64,000 nt of DNA from Petunia secreta. Taxonomy: Eukaryota > Streptophyta > Magnoliopsida > Solanales > Solanaceae. Positions 12,399-24,394 of this stretch are shown here, piece by piece; within the stretch, counting starts at the first letter, position 1; the number at the start of each line of letters is the position of its first letter. The stretch lies in assembly GCA_029990175.1 (NCBI GenBank), contig JARKIP010000011.1:28370001-28434000 (forward strand), written 5' to 3'. Under the pieces are notes generated by a model. That model had not been told where the DNA came from and made no database searches. It saw only the letters and a list, made by a program, of their open reading frames with translations. A program made the position numbers and the translations under genes.

Positions 12399-15221
12399 AT
12401 GGCAGCGGTAACGGTACTTGTCCAACACAAAGGGCGATGGGATGTAACCGGAAACTATGTTGATTATGGTGTTGATGCAATAGTAATAACATCTGACTGT
12501 ACTTTCGAGGAGTTAATCTCTATAATTACAAATCAAATCCGTGTGGATACCACTGTGAACCGAATGGAAATAAAGTATAAAGTGGATGCAACTAGACCTC
12601 TAATTGAAATACACAATGACATGGGGGTCAAAGTGTTTGTTGAGATAAAAAAAAGATAACAAGGAATTAGGAAGATATCCACTGTGTATTACAGTGAGTC
12701 AAAACTGGTTTGATGAAGCTGACAATTGGATAGTAAATTCACCAGAACATGTAGAGAGTAATAACATACAGTCAATAGCTGAGGAACATACACAGGAATT
12801 GATAGCTATTCCAGACTTTGGAGACTTGAAGATAGTATTGCGCTTATCATTGCAGACCCTATGCAAGAAGAAATCATCGAAGGGCAGGTTTTCCAAGATA
12901 AGGAGGATACAATTGTCAAAGCAATGAAGCACTATGCATTAAGGAACAAGTTCCACTTTAAGGTGAAAAGATCAAGCTCAAAATGGTACGGAATTTCAAA
13001 AACTATTGCCTATTCTGTATAAAGTTGTATGTTTCTATATGTCTATGTTAATTATGTATGACTTCAAATATATGACTATTTTTTGCCCACTGAACACCTA
13101 GTGAAAAAATATGTGTATTATGAGTTTGCAATGTATAATATTGTATGTTATCAAAAATATGTATAATTTTTCCTTTATATGTATAATTCTGTATCTAAAC
13201 TACTACCCTGTGACATATAATAATTCTGTATCTATATATGTGCAGCTATTGCTTGATATGCACTGGGGAGAATTATGCATGGCAGTTTAAGTCTTCAAGC
13301 TTGAACGCATCTGGATTGTTCAAAATTCGAAAATTTGTCAATGAGCACTCATGCCCACTGAAGAACAGAATTTTCAACCACAAACAAGCAACTGCAACAA
13401 TTATAGGGAGTCTTATCCAGTATAAATACAAAGATCCCAAGTCAACTTACAAACCAAAAGAGATAATTGAAGACATTCACAAACAATATGGTGTGGAACT
13501 TCCTTATATGAAGGCATGGCGATCGAAGGAAAAAGCGCTGGAACCAATGAGAGGTGATCCAATAGATTCATACAATAAGTTGCCAGTATACTTATACATT
13601 TTGGAGAAAACCAACCCGGGGTCAATTGTGGACTTTGTTAAAACAGAGGACGACTGCTTTTTATATACCTTTGTGGCACTTAACGCATCAATAAAAGGAT
13701 GGGAGTATTGCAGACCAATTGTTGTTGTTGATGGTAGCTTTCTTACAGCTACACATAAGGGAACATTCCTAGCTGCAAGTACAATGGATGGAGCGGGTAA
13801 GTTTAAACAGTCAAGGCATTTGTATTATGTTGTATATATATGTATAAATGTGTATAATTAACTGTTGATTCTACTTTCTAATTTATATTTCCAATCATAC
13901 AGGCAGAATCCTCCCTCTAGCATATGCTATAGTTGATTCTGAGAATGATGATGTAGAAGAGCATATGGCCAAAGAGATGATATCTGCATTGTTTCAGACT
14001 GTAAAGAAAGCATCTTGAAAGCAGCCTATATTGTATATACCATGGTTCAACACTATGCATGCATTTGGCATCTGTGGAACAATGTGAAATCAAAATTCAA
14101 AAGAGCTGAGGAAAAACTGCATGAAGCTTTCTTTACCATGGCTAAAGCATACACAGTGAAGGAGTTTGATAAAAAAAATGGAGGACGTTGCAAAGATGGA
14201 CAACCGGATCAAAACATACTTGTACAATGCTGGCTATCAAAAGTGGGCTAGGGCTCATTCAACTGTCCGTCGTGGCTGGATAATGACTTCAAATATTGCG
14301 GAGTCATTAAATGTGGCTACAAAGGGTGCAAGAGATATGCCTGTGTCATCATTTATGGAGTCCATGCGAGCAAAAGTTGAAATGGGGAACAATCGCAATA
14401 GGGAAGGTGCAGAAAATACATTCACAAAGCTGGGTAAAAAATTTAATGATATTTTGGATAAACATCGAACCTTGGCACTGCAGATGACGGTAATACTACA
14501 TCTTACTGTTCAGATTTACAAAACTTATGCATTATGTATGCCTTATGTATATATTTGAACAATGCTGCATTATTGTTGCTTCAGTAGCTAAAAAAAAATA
14601 TGGCTAGTAACTCGTTTAAGTTTCTTACTCCGTCTTATAGTTGTTTGTATTTATATGCATACACAGTATTCTGTATAATTTTGTATTGTACTGTATTAGT
14701 GTGTATGTAAAGTATATACTGTACTGCTATGTACCTAGACTGTATACTTTTGTATTACTCAAACGGTTCATGTACTACAGGTTAAGCCTTCATCAGAGGA
14801 TTCATATTCAGTTTGGCATAAGGAAACAAAATTCCTCATGTCATTGAGAGGTCGAACATATTGCTGTAGAAGGTTCCAAATCGAAGAGCTGCCATGTGCA
14901 CATGCAGTGGCAGTAATGAAGTCTAAGTCTATGGAAGAAGAGATCTATGCCTCTCCATACTACACAAAGGAATTCTTATTGAAGACATATGAAGTGCCTG
15001 TCAATCCTATTCCAGATGAAAGTAATTGGGACATCCCTACATACATTACTAATGAAGTTGTGCACCCCTCAATATGGAAAAGGACTTCGGGCAGACCAAA
15101 AAAGACAAGATACAAGCAATTGTGGGAACTGCATCCAAAAAGATCAAAGATAACATGTGGACTGTGTGGATGTGAAGGCCACAACAGAGCAACTTGTACA
15201 AACCTCCCCAAGAGAAACTGA
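12399..15221 (+). pseudogene. MULE transposase, frameshifted
   Basis: Exon blocks: 12399-12985, 13246-13796, 13913-14489 and 14781-15221. The N-terminal 85 residues resemble the PB1-like domain found at the start of many plant MULE transposases. The central part carries the transposase core: VVVDGSFLTATHKG with the first Asp, YACIWHLWNN with the conserved His, and NIAESLN with the Glu. The C-terminal part has a SWIM-like zinc finger (CCRRFQIEELPCAHA) and a CCHC knuckle (CGLCGCEGHNRATC). Four lesions break the frame: an A8 run at 12647-12654, a shift near 12827, a short deletion plus shift near 13,990-14,004 around the second catalytic Asp (DCKESILKAA remains), and another A8 run at 14171-14178. 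The first SWIM Cys appears to be Tyr. Identity as a MULE transposase is secure; activity is very unlikely. Confidence 0.88.
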
Positions 15222-16271
15222 ACGTTCTGTTCCCACGCTTAGAAACTATTTCATCTCATTTAGAAAAATAAACCATCAGAATTATTACATTCCAAGTGTA
15301 AAAAAAAGGAAAATGTCATACATTTAGTTGAATAATACATTGTTATAAACACATATTGAATAATAAGATTTGTTTCTCAAGTTGGTTGAAATTTTTTGTT
15401 TGGCTACTTATGTTATAGTAAACACTTGGTGTATGAAACTGTATTATTTTATATCTGTTCTACACAGACATACTATTTTCTTGACAGTATTGTTAATTCA
15501 ATCTTCATATTTGTTAGTGAATCTTATCAAACGACAAGGAACAATTAATCTATCCAAATGTTTGAACTCACATAAACAATGCAGTACAACACAATAGATT
15601 ATACAACATAATACAAAATAATACAGTTACAAATTGTTATTGTTATAACTGTATTATTTTGTATTACAAATATCACACCAAAATCAGTCGTTATATAAAA
15701 TGAATCTTTTTATGTTATATAACAATGAGTTAATGATACGATACAGAGTAACAATACGATACAGCCACTAACAAAGTAATAAAATTAAAAAATAAAATTA
15801 CTTGGTAGGGGTGACAACTGAGCGATAGAGTAGAAGGTGAAGGTGACTATTGTAGACATTGGGGTACAAGTACATATATTTTCAAATGAAATTCAAATTT
15901 CTGTATAAATCTGTATTATTTTGTATTTAGAAATTTCAAAGACATTTCTAGAACTATTCATCTGCTAATACATGAATAATGTTATATACTCAAATGTGCA
16001 TCAAGAAATTGAAGCTCCTGTATAACATAACATTATGCATTAAACTTTTTTTAAAAAAAAAGTTTTAAGGAAAAGAGATAGAATTTAAACTTTTCTACAA
16101 TAACTGGTTAAGAAATCTTGATCCATACAATAATTTTTCAGTTACAGTAGACACTGCATACATACAAACTGAAATACAAACTAGATCCACCCACTGAATA
16201 CATAGAGTACAATGGATTAACAAGTACTTAAGTGTTAAAATAATACAAAACCAATAAACTACATAAACTAT

Positions 16272-17219
16272 TTAATGATATGCTTCGCCTCGCTTTGGAC
16301 CACCCTTCTTCTTGAACTGATTTCCTGTCACCTCATCTGCACTAATGGCCTGCTCATCTTGCTTTGTTTTACCATAGTTCCAGAGTAGCGTCCCCAACCT
16401 ACTACGATAGATATCAACATCAAAATCGAGTGGTGGTCGATCATTTGCAGTTATGAAATACTCAGCATATGCTGGGATATAGACACCACAAGCGCTGAAA
16501 CATAAACAACAAAACAGATCAAAACCAAAAAAGTACAAAAAAAAAAAAGAAGAAAAAATATAACAGCGTGTCGAAGGATACATATAGTGATCCAACAGGT
16601 TGTTTTGGTATATTTGTAATTGTAACAACAGAGAATGGGTCTGTCATAGATTTGTCTTTGAATGCCGGGTTTGTCTTCCAATCAATGTCAAGCCTCGCGC
16701 CATAAAAGCTAGTGACGGAAAGATAAAGAGGCAACACAACAGACAGTTTATGAACTACAGCACAGATAACAGGACAAGGCCTTGCACCGAGAGAATCAAA
16801 CAACCAAATAGATCTCTCTTTGAATGACACTATAGCCAACACCCAGTGAAATTTTTCTTTGATGTGCAGTGGCACTAAAACATAATCAACATGTACCCAT
16901 GGGGTGTTTGCAAGCAACCTAAAACCCATAATATACGGAGCAATAGGATCATAATTAGAAACAGCTGTGGGATCGTTGTTACTAGCTTTGTACGCCTTGA
17001 AAACATCTTCAACCAAATTCTTGAAAAGACAATCCGTAGTGATGAACTTAAGTTGAACATCAGACCATACTTTTCCTTCTTCCGCAAATAATAGAAGACT
17101 ACATCAATATGCTGAAAAATGTAAACATCAAAATCAAGAAAAGTGAGATATGTAACTAGCAAACAATAATATATAGTGCAATACATTATTATACAACATT
17201 ATACAGTGAAACACATACC
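16272..17219 (-). other. C48 (ULP1-type) cysteine protease catalytic block
   Basis: Recognisable catalytic motifs appear in order: HWVLAIVSFKERSIWLFDSL holds the expected His and, 17 residues on, Asp. The Gln of IPKQPVG follows. The Cys lies in ACGVYIPAYAEYF, where most relatives have DCG. If PVGS joined straight to ACG, Gln would sit six residues before Cys, as in Ulp1. The intron phases do not permit that join as I read them. A 1-base shift lies between YYLRKKEKYG and SDVQLKFITTD near 17,070. All catalytic residues survive, but the reading frame does not. Confidence 0.75.
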
Positions 17220-19274
17220 TGGTCATTAAGCATGCCTCCACTATGCAGCAAGGTGCGAAACCACTCCTTCCTTTCAACTTTAACAACTCCTAGCTGAAAA
17301 GGCTTCGCAATTCGATTAGCTTCTCTCGAATAGAGAAACTTCTTGATAATTTTTTTTTTTTTTAAAAAGAAGACATTATGACACGAAACACCAATAAGGT
17401 AAAAAGAGTAAGTTCAAACAAGTAATAAGGAAAAACCTTCGACTGCTTGGCTCAATCCCATTCTCAACCCATGAAACAAATGCATTTTCTAGATCTTTGT
17501 CAATGTCAACATCCACACCACTAATAAATGGATGCTTCGTTTGGAAGATTTTTTGTCCTAGTGAATTGGCCAAAGCAGGCCTAGCATACCTCCCTAGACG
17601 CCTAATGTGTGCAATCAACTGAGAAGGCATAGCAGAATCATCTGCATCACTCTCAACCAAAACTATCTGGGACTCATGTCCATCAATAAGATTTGCATCA
17701 GGCTGACTCGATTCATCATCTGATTTGTCACCAGATGACACACCACCAGAACATGTATGTTTAGAATCAACATTTTCTTGTGGTACCGTATTAAGTGGGG
17801 CGACCACCACCGGCTTACACGCAGACACTACTCTTGCAATAGCAGCATCAATCTCAACATAGGCAGACAGATCAATGTCGGGGAAATTGGGATCATTATC
17901 AGCTGCCATCTTGCTCGACTCAGCAACATTTGCCTACACAAACAGAAAAAACTACCCATACTAAATACATCATACAATAGTTAGCATACATACTACAAAA
18001 TACACAAAATATAGGAGATACAGTAAAAATATTGAAGATGCAGTAAAAATACTAAAGATACACTTAAAAATACAAATAAATACATATTAATACACAAATA
18101 TACAAAAAAAAAAGTGAAAATAATAAAGCCAACATGTATGTACATACCCTGTCAGTCTGGGCTTCAGTTCCACATTGTGCATGACCACCCTCTTCAGATT
18201 CTTGACTAAAATCCCCAATCGAAAAACTCGGTCCATCAAACCGTAAGAAAGCAGCAGCTCTTGGATCACTAACTCTGGACACACTATGTGGCACAATCTC
18301 TCGACTACCAGACTGCTCAATGTCACCGCCTACTCCAGGCTCATCAACCTATAGCAACAAACACAAATACGTCAACATTATATAAAAAAATTACAATAAA
18401 GATAATTGTGTTCACAGAAATGACACATATAGTACGAGTGGGTAGCGTCTCATCATAATGCAATAGATTGCAAAGTTTACTACCAGGTCGAGCAGATGGA
18501 AATTGAATAATAATAGGACTTCCAACACCCTGGTTAAAAAAAGGCATCAGGAAAATAGATATACAACAGGAAAGAAAATTAAAAAAAAAATACAACAAGA
18601 CAACTATGTGAGCATGGACAACGGACATACACAGCGATTAAGTGGAGTCTCATCATAGTGCACTGGACTGCAAACTTTAGCAGCACTTCCAAATAAAAAA
18701 GCAGCACCACGACCAGCAGATGAAACTTGAATATGAGAACTTCCAACACCCAGCTGGAAAAAGTACAAAAAAAATACAAAAACAGTATCAGGAAATTGAT
18801 ATACACAAAAATACATTTAAATATGTTAAAAAGAAAAAAGAATACAAAAAAATACATACACACAAATTCGCATCACTGTCCTTGTGGTGCGTATGATGGT
18901 CAGCTTCAACAGGGCTACCATAATCAAAGGTATCACCTTGCTTAAGATCTTGAGCATCAACAGGGCTACTAGAACGACAATCAGCACCTTGGCCGTCTTG
19001 GTAATCATCAACAGGGCTGCTTCCCCTAACCTGTTGAATTTAAAAATAAGTACATGGCCAAATACAAAAACATACAAAAAAATTGAGTGGAATTACCTTC
19101 AAGCGATCAAACACCTTCGCAAATGAATCAATAAGAAAGGAAGTAAGATTGGCAAATTGAGAATTAACCTAAAAAATAAACCAAAAAAGCAGAAATAGAG
19201 AAACATCAATCAAATGATAGGTGGAAAAAAAAAGCAGAAATATACATGCTTGAAAAAATGAAAACAACACATAC

Positions 19275-20454
19275 ATCATCCTTGAAATCATTACAATCAG
19301 AGGTCAATTGCTTCAACTCAGCAACAACATCAAATTCATTCATAGGTTGCGACACACAAGAAGGTTCTTTCCTATTCTGAACTTTTTGAGGAGGAATGCC
19401 AACAAACTCACGAACAGAAATGTGAGAGGCACAATTGGCACTAGGAGGCGCCTCAGTTCGAACAGGCAAGTTGAAATTGCGTATCTCATCAGCGGTTGGA
19501 ACAATATTCCTGAACACCAACTATAAAAATACAAAAAAGAAAAATAAGAAAAAAGAAACCAAAAGAAAACTGAGAAATTGCATATAAAGTAATACAAATA
19601 CATACAAAGAAAAATGATTTCGTGTAATTATATCTAACGTCAGGTCTTGTCCCGCTAAACATTCCTTCGGACAAGTTGGCAAACCTCGGTTGATTCACAG
19701 TAACTTTCCAATTCAAAATCCTAGGAGTAAAGTTACCAACACGAAAGGCAACTTTCCAGGCAACTTCAGAACAGCATTCATAAAACCAGACTTTGAGTGC
19801 AACCGGCAACCCACCAATCCTATAGAATTTCAGAGGTGGATATAACTTTTGGCTAATCGTTTCAAGCAATAATGTGAATGAATATTTGCCCCACGGATAA
19901 CTAATATATGCCCCCGACTCAACCAAATCAAAGTGCTCCTTGGGTATAATGTGCCCACTATCAGTTGATAACACAAAGACATGTAGAAAGTACAAAACAA
20001 CAATCTTCACAGCATCTTCATCGCAAATCCACCTCTTACCAAGACAATATTTGACTAACTGACTTCTGCGCACCTTTTCCTGATTGGGAAAGTAGCTTGA
20101 AATAATCCTATTTGGAGTAGGATCAGCAACAATAATATCATCACCAAAGCAATTTAGCCCCGTTATAACTGCATATTCTTGTAGACCGAAGCGCAAACCC
20201 GTATCGTCAATCATAATTGTACACTCATTTGGATTATCTGATACAATCTCGCGTAGCATCAAATGGTGAATTAATTGGTATTGACCAAATACTTCTGGCA
20301 GATCCAAAAAGTACCCAAAGCAGGTCTGCCTAAACAAAGCCAACTGAGCGGATGATAGATGCGCTTCTAAGGTTCTAACAATATCATAACGAGTTGTCGC
20401 AGTCCAGTGATCTATCACAGTAACTATGTTCGCAGGGACATAAAATTTACCGAC
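19275..20454 (-). other. DUF1985 domain block of the ULP1-like gene
   Basis: The 816-base exon (20454-19639) opens VGKFYVPANIVTVIDHW and runs 272 codons without a stop. It includes FRQTCFGYFLDLPE, LMLREI, LRFGLQEYAVITGLNC, YFLHVFVLS and SYPWGKYSFTLLLETI. These are the conserved blocks of DUF1985 in plant transposon-derived ULP1-like proteins, including the G(L)-CxG and YPWG-type motifs. The next exon (19520-19275) continues in phase with IVPTADEIRNFNLP. The function of DUF1985 is unknown. This part looks intact and is better preserved than the catalytic end. Confidence 0.85.
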
Positions 20455-22106
20455 CTGGACATGGACAAACAAAGCAAATAAACTTTACATTATTCAACAG
20501 TGCAACAAAATACACATACAAATATATACATAGATATATAAAAACTAAAGGTAAAAAAGGGGGGGGGGGGGGGGGAGGGGAGGTACCTCTCAATACAAAA
20601 ATAAAAATACAAGTAACAAAGTAAAACATACCTATTCCTACGCACGACGAAATATACAACTGCACATAAATGTCTATGCAAAGTGCATTAAAGGTTGCTA
20701 CAGGGATTAAATCGATGTCGATCAAAAGGAATATAAGTTTGTATATGCATAAACATATAAGATCATACATATTTCGACAACGTGTTAAATGTCTCCACAT
20801 ACACATGTTAAAAAGCCTAGTTAAAATACATATTTATACAATCAACATACAGACTGAGGGGGGGGGGGGTGTACGAAAAATATACAATAGACACATACAA
20901 AAACATAGCTATGAACAGCAAAAATATAGAAGATACAGTAAAAATACATAACATACACTTAAAATACAAAAAAATATATATTATACAAAAAATGCACATA
21001 CAAGTTAGGTTCAAAAAATTATACATGTAAAGGGGGGAAAATACACAAAAATACAAATACATGCAAAAAAATAAAAAAGGGAAATACAACAAAATACATA
21101 CATTTCCCTGTGAGTGAGAGTGATTTTGTTCGAGGACTCCACACCGATCATATTTGCTCCTTTTCATCCGAACATCAGCATCAATATCATCAACAAAATC
21201 ATTGTCGACAATACTTTTACCTTTAGCATCCTCTCTCGACTTCCGTTTACCAGGTTTAACCGGTGAACATTTGGGACTCTTAACTGCTACTGGCCGACGG
21301 CTTTGCACAGGTGAACCTCTAGGGCTATTAACTCCTAATGACTGCCGGTGTTTCACCGGTGAATGCAGTTTTATAGTTGGAGAATTCCGCTCATGCCGCG
21401 ATTTTAAATAAATTTCACAAGCAGACGGTGAATTATCACTGTTTTGTGACATGGTTTAACAAACTCCGACAAGAATTTGTTAAAATTTCGGAGAAATTAA
21501 CAGTTCTGAAACCCTAATTGACCGATAATGGTTTAACTTAAAGAAACAAATGAGAAGAGCGCTTTTGACTTGTGAGAGAAAAATTTGCAGCGTGAACAGG
21601 TGTGAGACAAACTAGAAGGAAGAAATAGAAAATAACCGCTAAAAAATACACTGTAATACCCTTTTTATCCTTATGTCATGTTTTGTAATTAATTTAAAAG
21701 TATCGTTACGTTAGGTAAATTACTAAAAATATCGTTATGTTACGTAATTAAGCACTTTAGAGCGTCAACTGGTGTAAATTTTCCTTAAAAAAATATCACC
21801 GGGTGTCCCCAAAATTGACTGATTTTGAGAGTTTATCTTCATTTAACATGATTTTAGTAAAATGTCCTCTCCTTGGTCCATAAGCTACACTTCAAGTTAT
21901 CAATTGACAAGTGTTGCCTTTTAGGAAGAAGTCAAGTGGCAAGTGTAGCCTAGGAAATACTTTAAGTTATCTGAAAAAATATAGGAAGAGATTTGAAGAG
22001 GCAAGTACCAACAACAGTTTATCTGAGAGAATGCGAGATTTAATGGAAAGTATTACCTATGAAAGAGACGTCAAAGGCAAGTGCTGCCTTAGGTTGTACT
22101 TATAGA

Positions 22107-23286
22107 TAGGGGTGTTCACGATTTGGTTTGAGTGGTTATTGGTTAAAACCATAACCAAACCATTATATTCGGTTTTTAAAATTTTAAAACCAAACCAAAC
22201 CAAATAAAATTCATATCCATCGATTTGGTTAATCTCGGTTTGGTTCGGTTAGTCCGTTTTTTTTTCTTTTTACAAATCACAATGACTGTTGGATCTATTA
22301 TTTATTTGTATATAAAATTGATCATTGACTAGCTGAATATTGTTGAATATTGATTACAACATGGGATAGATAAGTGTGCATAAAACTATGGCTTCAATGT
22401 AAAAAGTAGCAGTAGTGTGCCAAATTGCAAATCATACAACAACTTACTACTAACTGCTAAGGTTTAGTTCACCATTAATTGTTGGACTTGATTCTTCAGA
22501 CCGCCAAAGGTACGGGTTCTCCAAGAGTGTCACGTTTACTTCAGTCCAGACCATCTAATTTTGTGGGGAGCTGAGCAATTTTCTCAACGATTTCCATGTC
22601 CTCGGGCAGCATGCAACTGAACATCGTCTTACTTCTGGACAGAATTCAAAGGGAATTGGGTTGAATGATGCTCCTTGAGCATCAAGAGTTCCTTATAACA
22701 AAGCTCACACAATATCTCATCTAAGTATCTTCCTAGAAAAAATTAATAAATATCTCATTGAGTATAAAAGAAGATTCGAATCCTGGTCCAGAAACTAGTA
22801 TGTGCTTTGACAAATGATGTCTCATGAGTAAGCCTTAATCTTGAAGGATCTACAAAATCCATGGTCAAGGAATTAGTTCTCATGAGATATTTTTGGGTTG
22901 GATAAAGGGTTACTAAATGGGTCACAGACTCAACACTATAACTACTTTGTAGTTACTAGTTAGGCTTAGGCCCATTTCCATTTGTGTTTAGTCTAGTATA
23001 ATTTATAAACTATCATTCTAATTTGAAAATATATAAAATACTTGAAAGTTTATATAAAATATTAATTTATTAATGTATATAATTATAAAAATTAATATTT
23101 ATAATTGTCGATTTGGTTTGGTTAATTCTTCGGTTTTTTTTTCTTAAAACCAAACCAAACCAAATATTTTCAGTTATTGAAAATTCAAAATCATACCAAA
23201 CCATATCCAACAAAATGTCGTTTTTTTTATCGGTTCGGTTCGGTTTTCGGTTTGATTCGGTTTTTATCCAAACCGTGAACACCCTA
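22107..23286. mobile_element. Non-autonomous hAT-like element (1,180 bp)
   Basis: The 8-bp duplication cttataga flanks the element at 22099-22106 and 23287-23294. The ends are inverted repeats: left TAGGGGTGTTCACGATTTGG, right (reverse complement) TAGGGTGTTCACGGTTTGG. Just inside both ends are runs of 'aaccaaaccaa' or 'cggttcggtt' type motifs. An 8-bp duplication with a TAGGG... terminus fits hAT. No transposase frame is present. Confidence 0.85.
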
Positions 23287-23294
23287 CTTATAGA

Positions 23295-24394
23295 GAAAAA
23301 GAGGGCACAAATTCGGGCATCATTATAAGATTCATAAGAGTATTTTCGTTAGAAATTTATTCATTAAACCAAGTGAAAGGTATTTTTACTAAATCACTGT
23401 TATGTGAGGCAAAAAGACAAACCATTACCTTTGGTGTTATAGTTCTTCGAATTGGCCCAATTTAATCGGCCTGCTACATTCAGCTTGGAGATTTACAAAT
23501 ATTGGGGAAAAATGGACAATACATAAAAGGGACATCTACAGAAATAGTTTTGGCACCCTGTTACAGTTTCAGCCCCAATAAGAAAGTCTTAAATTTCTTG
23601 CCTTCGTCTAGAAAAGTTCTCGGCAGTAGCCAGATCTTACTATCTTACTAGCAGCAGGACTTGGTAATGGTCAGGAGCTTTCTGGCAATCGCCAACAGCT
23701 TTTTCTAATCGGTGGCAAAAAATGTAACTATATTTGCAGGGGCCAAAACTATGACAACAGCGCGTCAGATCTATCCATTTTGCATAGAAACTTGGACATA
23801 AGGCAGTGCTTTCAACATTTGGCCCCGTTTAACAATCTCTTTAATAATTTGCCTAGCATAAATTTTAATTAGTTAAAACGACAAAAAATCAATTCATACC
23901 TAATGTGCAACAAAGGAAAACTTTGTAAAATGTTGTTCAGTAGGGCCATAAAATCAAACCAGTCCTTATGGTGTCACTTTTTTTTTTTCTTTTTTTCATA
24001 TGTCCGGTACTGTTTGAATTTTGTTCCCGTTTGATATTGTAGTTAATTGATTAAATTGCTTTGCTAAAGAAAATGTAACAAATAAATTGAGAGATTAACC
24101 TTGCGCTAGCTTTTGTATCACTAAATATTACATTCATCTCTTACCTTGATTCGTTTGTAACGAAATTCTCTGGCTCCGACAATTAAATTGGGAGAGGAGG
24201 ACTAAATAAGTATGCAAAAATCAAAAAAGAAAAAGAAAAAGGAGAAGTAAAATATTTTGTAGCAATAGCAAATACTAATTGCTATTACTAAACAATTACC
24301 AGCTTGCAACTGTTTTAGGTAATTATTTTTTTATAAACTATAAAAGGATATACATTTTCCAGTATTACAATTTTAACTAAAATCCACCAAATTT
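23295..24394. other. Intergenic and 3' flank of the aspartic protease gene
   Basis: AT-rich stretch with no exon or recognised repeat. Its right end should contain the 3' UTR of the minus-strand CND41-like gene, whose stop codon is at 24395. Confidence 0.4.

Larger units (their letters stand above)
16272..21452 (-). pseudogene. MULE-borne DUF1985 / ULP1 (C48) protease-like gene
   Basis: Read on the minus strand, I can place exons at 21452-21102 (basic, with repeated SPV motifs), 20454-19639 (DUF1985), 19520-19275, 19168-19097, 19030-18860, 18753-18631, about 18529-18428, 18348-18148, 17933-17437, 17341-17219, 17111 to about 16592, and a last exon ending at 16272. Most exons are phase 0 and join well. 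Three places do not: a 1-base shift near 17,070, the join between 17437 and 17341, and the join into the final exon. Such proteins combine DUF1985 with a SUMO/NEDD-type cysteine protease and travel with MULEs. The substrate is unknown. The gene is probably decayed, although sequencing errors at homopolymers could cause some of the shifts. Confidence 0.8.
10526..21784. mobile_element. 11.26-kb Mutator-like element carrying transposase and ULP1-like genes
   Basis: The element is flanked by a perfect 9-bp duplication, ttaaaaaaa, at 10517-10525 and 21785-21793. Nine bases is the size typical of MULEs. Its ends are imperfect inverted repeats. Left starts gggagaattaca; right, reverse complemented, starts ggaaaatttaca. 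After a diverged stretch both ends share aattacgtaa at the same offset, followed by ata/cgata with two mismatches, and no gap is needed over the first 55 bases. Inside are a five-copy tandem array, a MULE transposase gene (+) and a DUF1985/ULP1-protease gene (-), converging with about 1 kb between their stops. ULP1-carrying MULEs are known from Arabidopsis (Kaonashi type), melon and rice. Both genes show frame or splice-phase faults, so this copy is probably not autonomous. Confidence 0.9.

Noticed and set aside
20632..20806. Possible extra exon of the ULP1-like gene between its first and DUF1985 exons
   Set aside because: A donor-like site exists at 20632, but the peptide has no similarity to known relatives, and the flanking exons can join without it.
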